Below, in pieces: positions 1 to 11,058 of a stretch of 64,000 bases of DNA. Location of the stretch: positions 527,614 to 591,613 of the forward strand of contig JACDOX010000335.1 in NCBI GenBank assembly GCA_014549065.1. The letters are read 5' to 3'. The position numbers were made by a program, and so were the translations under genes. Each line of letters starts with the position of its first letter. Position 1 is the first letter of the stretch. The stretch comes from Cardinalis cardinalis. Lineage: Eukaryota > Chordata > Aves > Passeriformes > Cardinalidae. The notes under the pieces are model-generated. The model was not told the origin of the DNA and made no database searches. It saw only the letters and a list, made by a program, of their open reading frames with translations.

Positions 1-2580
1 ACACACCTAAATGAAACTGTTATTTGGCACCACTGAAATGGCAACATGCTTCGGCGTAAGTCATTCACAGTTATTTAAAGCAACACAAACAATTTTGCTT
101 TTTTTTAACTTACTGTGACACTTTTGAAGTCCTGCTTTGCAAATTCTACTAAAGTCCTGCTTTGGACTCGAAACTTTTTAAGCTCTCAACTTTAGGTAGA
201 ATTTTGCAATTTCTTAGAAAATTTGTAGCTTAGTTCTTCCCTGCCACAACTGATCTGCAAACAGAGGAGCATTTTTTCCACAGTGGAAAGTTTAGTTTAA
301 TGCATAAGTCATTCCTGAGGCACCGCTGAGGTAGTCTATTCTCAAGTTGTTTTCATGAGTATACATGTATAGAAATTTTTCTTTTCTCAGCTTTTTGGGT
401 CAAAAAATTAGAGCCTATGACTTTTGCCATTCCCATGATGTTCTATTGCCCCACTTGAGCAAGCCTGAACTTTGAGGGTAATGAGTATTAACTAAAAGCA
501 GAACAGTTATAAATGCCCTTGATGATGTTAAAATACTTTCTTTGTACACAAAGCAAGATGTTTTAAAATTAGAAATGGTCTCCATCTTTTTATTTCTAAT
601 AGACAAAGGCAACCATTTTAAATTTTATAGTCGAATGTGCAATGCTGTCTATTTCTTTTCTATTTTCCATGACTGTGGTCCCCCATGTTGGGAGTCAGTG
701 AATATAGCATAGTAAAATACTGGTTTCTATGTCTTCTTGCTATTTTTTTTCATGAAGTGACTTGCTATTCAGTGCCAATGCTGGAAATGCTGAACACTGG
801 CTTGTAGGAAGACTCTGATGCTAAAAATAGCATAAGAGCCTGTCTTGTCATTTGCAACTAAAATGTCATATTGGAAAAGAAACACCTCCAGTGATTAGAT
901 GGGCCTAGATGGCCTTTTTTGGACCTTTTCTATTACTTTACACTTCTGGAATTACCCAGTGTTCTTCAGTGGTTCCATTTCTCATGAGTCACTAAGTACT
1001 TCCTGGGTTTGATTTTTTTTGTTGTTGTTGGTTTTGTTTTTTTTTCCTTTGAAAGACTTTATTGTGCAGTCAGTCCTGATCCTTGAAAATATATTTCTCT
1101 TTAACCTCATATCCCATTCTTAATTCCTTTTAAAATAGTTTTTTTTCTTCTGCGATCTAGGAATTGTCGATTTTGTTATTTTTCTCTTATCTAATATATT
1201 ACATAAAAGTGTATTTCTCCTACCCAAGTCAAGTTACTCAACGGAAGAGGCTTTGTTGCTTTGTTTACTCTGTTTGTAATTCTGTATTTGGGATTGTATT
1301 CAACTCTTATGTATGGTTTCCTTATCATGGAATGTCAGGACACTTTGGAACCCTAAAGGAAAATGTTTGTAGTACTCAAAAAGAGATGGTTTAATTCTAT
1401 TCATTGTGCTGTCGGGGAATTAAGATGCCACCACTTTGATATGTAGCAATGGACATTATGCCCTGTCCTGGATGGTGCTCTAAAGCCATCCCTATCATTA
1501 CTTTAATACAGGGTAATTTTGTAAGAAAAACTGGAGGAAAAGTGTACAGAGAAAACATGGGCAAAATCATAGAAGTTATGCCCCTGAACATGTGTTATGG
1601 TAGCTTGTCCAGGCAATTATCCAGTGAAAAATACTCCCATAAACTGCATAAAATTTCAAAGTCTTAAACAAGACTTAAATGATTTTTAACTTTTTTGTCT
1701 TGCTCATTGCCTAAGGGTGAATTTCATCCTTGCACACACATTACAAATCTAGCTCTTCACTTTTGTCTGTTAAAAACATTTTGAGACAATGTATTTATTG
1801 TTTAGTACAGTAAGATACAGATGGATTTATAATTGAAAATTCTCATTCCTGAAATATAAAAAAAATCAAAGCATAGGTTCAAATCCCCTAATCACTATGT
1901 GAATCACTATTTGATTTCATCAGAATATTCAAATCAGATGGACACACTTCTGCAGGCATGCTTTGTTGGTATTTCTGGAATTTTATCAATATGATGTTGA
2001 TGCTTTATGTCATGTTTCTAGGTGAATTCTTTGTAGTGTATGCACCTTGAATGTAATTGCTCCAGTTTGCTTCTCTGGAGAACCTTTTCTTTTCCCTTGT
2101 CTGTTTACATCAATTCAGATGTTGAATACCCACAGGCAAGGAACCAGACTTCCTACATGGTTGTTATTTAGTGTTATATGGAACAGTTCTTTCACAGGTA
2201 TTGTGCATTTCCTATGTATGTTATTGGGAAGGTTTCCAAAAATCTGATCAACTGTGTTTGGGGAGCTACTTGGAAGATGAATACTTATTTTCAAAGGTAA
2301 TGAAGACCTTAGATTATCATTGAAACAAATTTATCTCAGAAGAAATTGAATACAGCTGATAGGGTTTTGCCAACATTTACCAAAGTGCCTCATCTTTATG
2401 TCTAACCTTGTAGATGTGTAGCAAAAGTCTTCTCTGTCCTCTCTGGTTCCAGCAGTTTGCAAGATCCAATCTTTCATTAGCTATAATAATAAAATATTTT
2501 TGAAATTGAATAGCCTATGTGCTTGGGTCCTGAGGCAGTAAGTTTTCCCTTTATGTTATAATCCCTGCCTACTGCTGCTC
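1..2580. other. AT-rich unique DNA, no gene seen
   Basis: No open frame here exceeds about 76 codons and none resembles a known protein. There are short T-rich runs near 1011-1045 and 1141-1146 but no recognisable transposon. It reads as ordinary intergenic or intronic avian DNA. Confidence 0.6.
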
Positions 2581-2584
2581 TGTG

Positions 2585-2770
2585 TTTGTACTATAAAGAG
2601 GCAGCACAGCCATTTCCATTTCAGTACTGCCCGAGCAGCCTGCTGAGTCAGAGCGCACTGCTGATTATTCCCGCTGCATAGAGATTTTTGTGCTGTGCCT
2701 GTTTGGATTTCCGTGCTTTCTCTGAGCACTCACTTCAATCTTGTGTCACTACCAAGGTCACTTTTCATTT
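2585..2770 (+). promoter_or_regulatory. Possible TATA/initiator core promoter in a GC-richer island
   Basis: TATAAAG lies at 2592-2598. An initiator-like TTTCAGTA has its A at 2623, 31 bases downstream of the first T of the TATA box, which is the usual spacing. A consensus AP-1 site TGAGTCA follows at 2644-2650. The surrounding 180 bases are clearly richer in G and C than their neighbours. Against it, no open reading frame, CpG island or clear splice donor follows, and TATA boxes occur by chance in AT-rich DNA. It could be the promoter of an unannotated non-coding RNA, a conserved enhancer, or nothing. Confidence 0.22.
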
Positions 2771-5500
2771 TCCATTTCCTGTTCTTGTGGTTCATAGCTG
2801 CTTGGAGAGGGTCACATGCCTGCAAAGTTTAACAGCTGCCTCTGCCTCAGATCCTCTCAAATGAAAGCAAAAGTGAAAACTTAGCTTCTCAAGACCCATG
2901 CTTGAGCAACAGAGGAAGCCCTTTACCAAGTTTGACTCTTCCAAAGAACTCTGAAATCCTTGGGAGCATCAGCTCCAGGGTCCATGGCAAAAGACATTTT
3001 CCTCTTGCCTTTTTCAGATATCACCAGTAACAATGAGACTTCTGTCTCTCCACAGCTGTCTTTAAGTTTTCTTAGCTGTTCAAACTCAGCCTGAAATCCT
3101 TTCTGTTGCTACTGTACTCTGCTAAATTTTAGATGATGGTCTGTGAAATCAGGACCTTGCAACTCTCCACCAGCACCAATTCATCAAGCAGCAGCTTTGG
3201 CTTTTTTGGCATAATTTTTGAGAAGAATGTTCACTTTGTGCATATCTGTGTTGATTACACATGCAGGAGAGCACAGATAGAAGAAACTTGGTCATCGAAC
3301 TAAGAAAGAGTGGCTACTGAGGCCACCAGAGAGCTGTGTTTTACTCTGCAGTTAACTAAAGTGATCTGTTTTTCCCTCTTACCATAGGGACAGCTTGCAA
3401 TGGACAAGAACCAGCACATAAACATTTATATGTATTACATGAATAAAAAGTTCACTGCTTGGCAAATGTGAATAACCAATAGTGACTTGTAGGGAACAAT
3501 GGTGTTTTTTAGCATTAACATCTGCAGCAATAATCTTGAATGCACTCACCTACTCTTTAATAATTAATGAATTTGACTCCTGTATATCTAACATAAAGTC
3601 ATGTTTTACTTCATCACCATGGATGCCTGGAAACCATTTTCTTTGTTCTAGACTGACAATAATTATTTTGAGTGGTGCAAATCTTTCCATTAAATATTTA
3701 TTTCTCTTTCTCTGGGAGGGCAGGATAAGGTCTGAATTTTGGTTTCCATCACTCTTCTGAAGTTTCCAACACACTTGTCTTTTTTCTGTTATCAATGTTA
3801 CTATTTTTTATTAAACACTGTTTCTTAAAGTTAATAGGGAAGAACTGGTTTTGTAGTGACAAACACCGACTCAAATGTATTGCTGATACTTTACTTTTCA
3901 AACAATAATATAAGCAATAAATGTGCAGAGGTTTTATAAATAAAAATTAACAAAATATAAATTCCTAACTGTTGATGGCCAGTTTAAAAGCAGAAGATCA
4001 ATACATGTTTATGCAAAAAAAAAGCAATCACAGAATTAAAGAATGAAAAGTTCTTGTGATAAACAAAATATTAGAATGACAAAGAAATTCAGTTTCATGG
4101 ATGCAATGTGTAAAATTGTTCTCATGTACATTTTGGTTATATTCACAGGAAGTGAGTAACTGCTTTATGGTTTAGCATAAGGAGCTATCAGTCTTGCAAA
4201 ATAAAGATGTGTCTTTTTTATACATGCAGAAAAGTCTCATAACATGGAAGAAGTGCTTATCTGAGGTTTGATGTCTTGACATCATCTCAAGCATTATCTC
4301 AGAAATTTTAACTAATTTAATCATAAAATTATACTTTTCAGGGGAGATTGGGGGAAGAAAAATCTTAACAAAGTAAATGATCCTCTGTTGTTAAAACAAT
4401 TTATGGTAATACTGCATTTGAGAAATTAATCAATTTAAATCCTAAGGGAAAAAAAACAAAATCTTGGCATATCTGATGGAAACTTAGTGATAATGTTGAT
4501 GATAAAATAAGTAAACTAGGATTTGGAAACCTGGTTAAAAAAAAAAAGGTTTAAACAAGGAGGTATGTAAACAGGATAGTCCAATAAACAGAAACAGTGT
4601 TTTACAAAAAATAAATCTAAGATGAGGATTATGAACCCTCTATCAAGTCTTTGTAAAGCAAGGATTAATAGAGTGTTCATCTGCTCCAGATGAAATTTCT
4701 TCTGTAAAGAGAAGTCTGGACAGGAACTCGCATATCTGTTACCATTCTGTGGTGAACCTGTTCCCTGTATAACACATGGACCTGTAACATATGAATAAAG
4801 GTCCTCAAAGTTATCTCCGAAGCACTTTTGTTGTTGTTGCTGTTGGACAAATTATGAAGAAAGCAATTCAACTTTCTTAATGAATGGACATTTTATCCAG
4901 GAGTGACTGCAGGTCTTACTAAGATGGAATAAAACACAAACAATTTTCGAAAGAAGTATTAATATATGATGTCATATACATCCTTGTATATATTTATGAA
5001 ATAAGCCATACTACTCTTGGACTTTCTTTTGTTTGTGATTTGGAAAATTAAGTTAAGCAATAAATTCTAACATTTCCAAAGTTGGGAGTGAATGAACTGG
5101 AGTATCTTCTTAAACAGTTAACATTTAGATGATCTGACATTGGCTATGACCCAGTACAATTCATATTAATGGACAGCAGAGGGCTAGCAGACTCAAGGAA
5201 ATTGCTTGAATGGAAACAAATGTGACAATGGCATCTTATAGGTCCTCAAACATATTTATAGGTTTATAGGGTTGTCACATGTGTGCTCTGCATGCACAAA
5301 GAGAACATTCTTACTGAAGAAGTGAAACTAATTTCATATTTGTAATACTGAAAAATTGACAACAGACCTACTGTGAAATGTGTCCAATCAGTCTTTGGAA
5401 ATATTTGATGTTCAACAGGTGAAGGCTAACACCAAGAAACCAGCTCAACTCGTGTATGTCTTCCTACTGAGTGATGGTAAGAAATGGTTTTGTCTGAAGA
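2771..5500. other. AT-rich unique DNA, no gene seen
   Basis: Only short chance open frames occur, such as 92 codons at 3482-3760 and an overlapping 81-codon antisense frame. A-rich runs lie near 4013-4023, 4449-4457 and 4538-4549. I recognise no repeat family and no exon. Confidence 0.55.
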
Positions 5501-5575
5501 TTGGTTCAAAAGATGGATTCTGACTTCCACCAGAAGATGGAATATTGCTGAGTCAGAGTCTATCTTTTGAACCAA
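5501..5575. repeat. Imperfect inverted repeat (26-bp arms, 23-base loop)
   Basis: The left arm at 5501-5526 and the reverse complement of the right arm at 5550-5575 agree at 23 of 26 positions, with the core TTGGTTCAAAAGAT shared exactly. As RNA from either strand it would fold into a long hairpin. Part of the left arm is also repeated in direct orientation just after the right arm, from about 5572 (CAAAAGAT-GATTCT). The locus therefore carries both inverted and direct copies of the same motif. I do not recognise a named transposon. Confidence 0.6.
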
Positions 5576-5579
5576 AAGA

Positions 5580-6560
5580 TAGATTCTACTTCAAGCAGAG
5601 AATGTCTGGGACTAGGAATTAAGTGGAGTCTTCAACTCATGTCATAAAAACTCAGCACCCTTGAATAGTACTAAATTGTCCAGTGATGAGATATTGACAT
5701 ATTTCCTCATTGCCATAACAGTTATGGGCATATTCATTGCCATTTCTGCCTTTTACTCTGTTACCTAGGCTTACCTTGATAGCTTTCCCCTGATGTCCTG
5801 CCTACTCCTTTTGGTGTCTGACACAAAATGGGCATAATCTTTTGCAAATAAGGAGCATCTAAAGTATTTACACATGGACCAGAGTTTATACTCAATATTC
5901 ATCCTGAGGTAAAACTTCACGTCCAATTTGAGGTACTTTTAAGTAAAAGAGGAAGAAAATTTCACAGAACTCTGGAAAAAAGTCAGGATAGATAGTTGAT
6001 TTCACTGCTATTTTAACAAACACTCTGGCAGCTAAGGCTGCTACTAAAGAACTACAGAAAACCCAAACTATTTTTATTTCTCTGTCTGAGCAGACTTCAC
6101 TATATACTGTTTAGATTTCTGGGGATAGTCTTAAAGGAAGTGCCTGATCTTTTTTTTCTGGTAAAGCCTGCTGCAACTTTCACGAGTATTTGCATTTTAA
6201 GTCAGAAGAAGAAAAAGAAAGTCATCCTGTAATCTGGTGATTAGGCACTCGCTTGCTTTCTTCAGGTTTTCAAACTTATCTCAGTATAATTCTGCACTCT
6301 TAAAAGACCAGAGAACAGGAATGAAATTAGATGCTTCAAACTCCAATTACAAGGTTTTGCTTTCAACTGCCATAAACTCTTTTTTGATGGTTAATCTCCT
6401 TCTTTGCCAGACTGTTACATTAGAAATATGTAGAAATATGGTGACTACATTTCTGTTTCAGGCTTAGACAGTGTTTAAAAAAACCCAATATCTCATTTTC
6501 CTTCTCCTTAATATCCCTTCATAAGTATGTCTCTGATAAGTCAAAATAAAAATCTTGTTC
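5580..6560. other. AT-rich unique DNA, no gene seen
   Basis: Short chance frames only, the longest being 76 codons at 6237-6467. No recognisable repeat is present until the CR1 tail begins at about 6561. Confidence 0.55.
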
Positions 6561-7405
6561 CATAGACTCATAGAACAGTATGGGCCGGGAGGTACTTTAA
6601 GGCTTTCCTGGTTCCAACTGCCTCTAGGGACACCTTGCACTAGATCAGATTGCTGAAAGCAATCCATCCAAGCTGGCCTTGAGCGCTTCCAGGGGTGATG
6701 TGTCAACAACTTCCCTAAGCAACCTCTTCCAGAATCTCACTACCACCACAGTGAAGAATTTTTTTCTAATATCTAATCTAAACCTTCCTTCATTCAGGTT
6801 ACATTTAATCCTGTCACTACATGCCCTTGTGAAAAATCCCTCTTCAGCTCTCTTGTAGGCCCCCTTTAGGTGCTGGAAGGCTGCTATGCGATCTCCCAAA
6901 ACCTTCTCTTTTCCAGATTGAACAACTTTTCCTCACAGGAGCGGTACTTCAGCTCCCTGATCATTTTTGTGGCCCTCCTCTGGATTCACTCCAACACATC
7001 CACATTGTTCTTGGGCTGGGGACCCCAGAGGTGGATGCAGCACTTCAGGTAGGGTCTCACAAGAACAGAGTAGAAATAAAGAACCCTCTCCCTCAACCTG
7101 CTGACCAGGTTGGTTTTGATGCAGTACAGGAAATAGATGGCTGCGAGGACACATTGCCAAGTGACGTCCAACTTTTTGTCCACCAGAACCCCAAAGTCCT
7201 TCTCAGAGCTGCTCTCAATCCATTCTCTGCCCAGTCTGTATTCCTGCTTGACCTGGCCCAGGTGCAGAACCTTGCATTTGGCCTTGTTGAACCTCGCGAG
7301 GATCCCCCAGGTCCACCTCTCAAGCCTGTCAAGATCCCTCTGGATGGCATTCCTTTCCCTCCAGTATGTTGACTGCACTACACAGCTTGGTGTACACATC
7401 AAAAT
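6561..7405 (-). mobile_element. CR1 LINE, 5'-truncated 3' end with decayed ORF2
   Basis: This is the 3' end of a chicken-repeat-1 non-LTR retrotransposon, read on the minus strand. The 3' tail lies at about 6561-6580 (TAGACTCATAGAACAGTATG on the plus strand), where the family normally ends in short ATTCTATG-type repeats. The minus frame at 6986-7402 gives the part of ORF2 just past the reverse-transcriptase catalytic box, with family motifs AIQRDLDRLERW, FNKAKCKVLHLG, EWIESS, DFGVLVDKKLD and LVRPYLKC. A second minus frame at 6645-6899 gives the C-terminal end (IAAFQHLKGAYK, FTRACSDR, RFRLDIRKKFFT, LLREVVD). The two parts are in different frames, so the copy is dead. Truncation falls just downstream of the catalytic FADD box. 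No intact endonuclease or reverse transcriptase remains. Confidence 0.93.
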
Positions 7406-7757
7406 GAGGGTTATTAAGAATAATACTTAGAGAAGTATTTAGGGGTTTAGAGAAGTCTTTGTGCTCAAAAGCTCATTAATGCCTGCTCAAAACTGTGAAT
7501 CCACCTTGTGAGCTCTGCATAGGTGTGCGTTTTACTATTAGTTGTTTTGCTGTAAGTCATAGATAATGCACTTCTTAGCTCTATTCTATGGGTCTGTTTG
7601 CAGGGATAATTTCTGTTCATGCATCTGTTTGTGCGAAAACATATTATTTGTCTGGTTTTGGTTAATGGAATGTATTTAAGCTCCTACTATGAGATTCCAC
7701 CCAATCAAAGAGTTTCAATTGTTACCGGGGGCTAATTTGGATCTAGCTTAAAATTTT

Positions 7758-7763
7758 AAGGAC
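7758..7763. repeat. Left target-site duplication of the solo LTR
   Basis: AAGGAC here matches AAGGAC at 8298-8303 on the far side of the LTR. If the LTR keeps its canonical first TG, the duplication is the 5-bp AGGAC. Confidence 0.55.
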
Positions 7764-8298
7764 TATTGAAATAAACAAGGGCAGGAAACTTTTCTCCTTT
7801 TTAATGCCTTTATTAAAAGTGATCAGCTCAGGTGAGGAGAACCGGGTGAGGAGAACCGACAAGCCTGCACCCACGCCACTGCTGCTCCCAGGAGTGACTC
7901 AGAGGAGGAGGAAAAGTGCAGCTTTATCCACTGGTCTGTGGGCAGACCTGGGAGTCCCATCCTCATGAGAGCATCAGGAACTCCCTTAAGTTTCTGGTTT
8001 AACATTTGAGGTCCTCTGTCTAGCCGACATCTTTGAGGTTAGGGTGAGGGGTAAAAGATCTTGGTGCATATTGGATTCTGTTCTTCACATCTAGACATTG
8101 CTTTGACTAATCAATTTTGTGTTGGCTCATTTTTTTAGGGGTTTTTGGCTAGGTTTGGTGAGGGGTCCCTCCTATTGCATGCTGGATCTGAGGTCATTTG
8201 CATGCCAACTCCATGTCCCTTCCCCTTCACTGTCTGGGTGCCCTCCTCCAAGAAGCAGCTGGGTGCCACTCGACGAAAGGGGGAATTCTTAACCATCA
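7764..8298 (-). mobile_element. Solo LTR of an endogenous retrovirus
   Basis: This is a 535-bp block on the minus strand. AATAAA reads on that strand at 7814-7809, about 45 bases before the LTR 3' end. The LTR begins with TGATGG (minus strand, from 8298) and ends ATTTCAATA, so the expected terminal CA appears as TA. AAGGAC occurs immediately outside on the left (7758-7763) and overlaps the right boundary (8298-8303), consistent with a 5-6 bp target-site duplication. GC content is higher than in the flanks. No gag, pol or env coding sequence is attached, so it is probably what remains after LTR-LTR recombination. The family is not assigned with certainty. Confidence 0.6.
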
Positions 8299-8303
8299 AG
8301 GAC

Positions 8304-9857
8304 AGGTAGTTAATGAAAATGACAGGTGATTACAATAACAAACAGTTAGAACGCCACCCTGGCAGCAACAGGCCCAACCTGTTAACTCTGCAACCTTTTA
8401 AAAAAATAGGCAGCTGTTATAACAACTATGGTTTACAGTTCCTGAAGAGTTAATGAGAGAATACCAGAATGCTTCCCCTCTCTTGTTTGTGCAACAACTT
8501 GACACCTTTACAAATTCATGAGCTGAAATTGCTCTGCACATAAGCACAATATCTTATTTTTCATTCAGCACTGTTTCCATTTCCTAGTGCCCTGTGTGAC
8601 TTTGCTCACAGGTTGGAAAGTAGTGTAATGCATCATTTATACTGGCTTCCACCTTCATTGACTGATGGCCTCCTTTGCTGTCAATCATTCCATTGAATTT
8701 TGTCGAAAAGAATGTGAAAAATTTTGTTGCTGATGTGACTGAAGTGCATTCACCTGTAAACAAATGCTTGAGACAGAAATCAGAACAAATGATTACCTAA
8801 GGTCATTTCAAATACTGCAAAGACCTAAAGGACTCAAATGCTGGTATCCAAATGACAAAGTGACAAATATAGTTTCCTTGTTTGATTGGAAAAGAAAAAC
8901 ACATTAGCAATAATGATTAAGAAAGTATTTTTTTCTTTTGAAAATGGTTCAGTTTGACAGTATGTGATCCACAGTCCTGTGCAAAAGATGCTCATGTAAG
9001 GTTGTTACATGACCTGACCAGGGAACTACCCAATTGCCCATCTCTTGCTGTATTCAAACACCAGCATACCCATAATAGGTACATGTCAGAGAGCAACAAG
9101 TTCACCATGACTCACCAGGGACGCAGACCCAGACACAGGACTGGAGATGGCACAATCACAGCAGAAGTCAGGCCAAAAGTGGGAGCCCAGACCCAATTTT
9201 AAATGGAGCTCCTGAGCCTGAGGGCAAAAGGTTTGAATGAAGGTTCCCATGCAAAGCTGGTCAGGGCTTTTGAGACAGACAGTATTTATATTGAGAACTA
9301 ATATAATTTGAACCATATTGAGTGTTTTATATGTTTTATAGCATTCAAATTATCAAGGGCGAAAGTCAAATTTTAAAATAACTAAGTTTAGTATCACTGC
9401 ATGATAAGAATCACAAAATGCCAGAAGTATACATGTCAGTACTTGGTATGCTGTTTTAGAAGCTGATAATAGGCAATACAAAAATATTAAAGCAAACAGA
9501 ATGAGATATTGACACATAACCTCATATATTTTTATCCTCAATTACTAATAAAAATCAAGAACTTGCATGTGAACTGGCCCAGCCCTGTGTCCTCCCCCTC
9601 TGCAGCCTCTTACAGTGAAGTTGATCTTTGTTGAACTCATAAAATTTTGAAGAACATATACATAGGGTCCAAATTCTTTGAAGTTTTCCTGATGAAAAGG
9701 ATCCAACTATAGGTTTTGAAAGAACATAAAATCTCTTGCATGACATGTGAAGTTAATTCACAAAATATTCCAGATCCACACATTTCATTAAAGTGTGATT
9801 CATTTCAGTTATATGGGAAAAAAAAGTGAAACTTTGTTCATAGCCAAACATCACACC

Positions 9858-9862
<5 letters not shown>
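8304..9862. other. AT-rich unique DNA, no gene seen
   Basis: Several frames of 60-82 codons occur (for example 8954-9202 plus and 9086-9316 minus) but they overlap each other and match nothing I know. No repeat family is recognised. The segment immediately 5' of the poly-A run (about 9560-9862) is the place to look for a retrocopied transcript, but I see no coding similarity there. Confidence 0.5.
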
Positions 9863-9948
<86 letters not shown>

Positions 9949-9964
9949 AAAAGAAAAAGAAAAG
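9863..9964 (+). repeat. 84-base poly-A run with a purine-rich tail
   Basis: Uninterrupted A runs from 9863 to 9946, followed by about 20 bases of GAAAAA/GAAAAGG-type purine repeats. CR1 elements do not end in poly-A, so this is either the tail of a rare retrocopy made by other machinery or a homopolymer that grew by slippage. Its exact length is unreliable in any assembly. A long lysine frame across it is meaningless. Confidence 0.9.
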
Positions 9965-10653
9965 GAAAAGGAAAAAATGGGGGAGAAAAAGGGTCAGAAT
10001 CTCTTACCCCTAATGTTCTCTAAGAAATTCCATCTGAATTTATCACATTTAAATACATGAAACCGGAGAATACTTGGAAGCAGATTGAGAGATTAATGAG
10101 GAAGAAAAGGCTGCTCAAAGAAAAATCTTCAGGAAAAGGGGTCAGATATGCAGGAGAAAAAGGAAGCCTAAATTTTTTTAAGAATTCAGCATTGGATGTA
10201 TCTTTATTTTAAATTATCATAGAAATTCTCTCTTAATATGTCCTCATTCTTTACTGCTATTTCTTCATTTCTCCTCAGAGAATCTGTGATTTGACAGATG
10301 ATTTAATGAAACTGAAATTTCTGCTAATTTGTATCCCAATGTGTATTTGTATGCAGTGTTTCAGAAAAGCTTAATAATTAGCTGACTCAAAAAATGGTCT
10401 ATTTGTCAGAAATCTGTGTATATCATGCATTATATAGTCATGCATGGGATGGGTCAGATACGACCTGAACATCTTTTAACTCAGCTAAACCAAAGGCTTT
10501 CTTGAGGATGAGAAAGGTGGGGGAAACCAGCAGCCCACTTAAATTTCCCTTCTCACCCTTCCCTGAAAAGGAGGTACAGAAACATTGTCAAGATGTTTAT
10601 ATGGTTATTAATGAGTTGTAGAAGAATATATTATAGACAATACCCTATTTCAG
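9965..10653. other. Unique DNA, no gene seen
   Basis: AT-rich sequence with no long open frame and no repeat that I recognise. Confidence 0.5.
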
Positions 10654-10658
10654 CTTAA

Positions 10659-11053
10659 TGTAAGGTTTATTGGGGAAATGTGGCAGACTAGAATAAAAGG
10701 AGCAGATAAACTCTTGCAGTGCAAAACTGCCAAGGCTTATGTCTCCTCAGCAAGGGTTCCTAGTGATGCATGAGGAAATTGGTGATTTTCTCAGGTTGCC
10801 ACAGGCCTCCTTTTTTTCCTTTGCCCCTGCTGAGAGGACTGGTTTTATACCCTATTAATCTGTATTTTCATAATCAATCACCATCTTTCTCTGCTTTTCA
10901 AGAGCAATCACACTAGCATAGATGGTGCTCCATTAGGCAGCCCTTCTCATTACATTTCCCTGTAGACAAGCCAGGCTCTCATCTTGAAATGGCATCTGCC
11001 ATCAGCTATGCCATGATGCCAACAAAAAAGGGGGAGACCACAAGGAGGTCACA
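10659..11053 (-). mobile_element. Probable solo LTR
   Basis: Read on the minus strand, this 395-bp block starts TGTGACCTCC and ends AATAAACCTTACA, giving TG...CA termini. It contains a TATA-like GGTATAAAACC at about 10842-10852 and a polyadenylation signal at about 10669-10664. The flanks are CTTAA (10654-10658) and CTTTA (11054-11058), a 5-bp target-site duplication with one mismatch. The very short distance from AATAAA to the 3' end is unusual and suggests the right boundary needs checking. I do not recognise the family by name. Confidence 0.38.
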
Positions 11054-11058
11054 CTTTA

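Noticed and set aside
1876..1888. GGTTCAAATCCCC, a match to a tRNA B box
   Set aside because: No A box at the right distance upstream and no cloverleaf arms around it.
7031..7430. Plus-strand frames of 113 and 97 codons
   Set aside because: They are antisense shadows of the minus-strand CR1 reverse-transcriptase fragment.
9795..10013. 72-codon frame dominated by lysine
   Set aside because: It is the poly-A tract translated and has no independent support.
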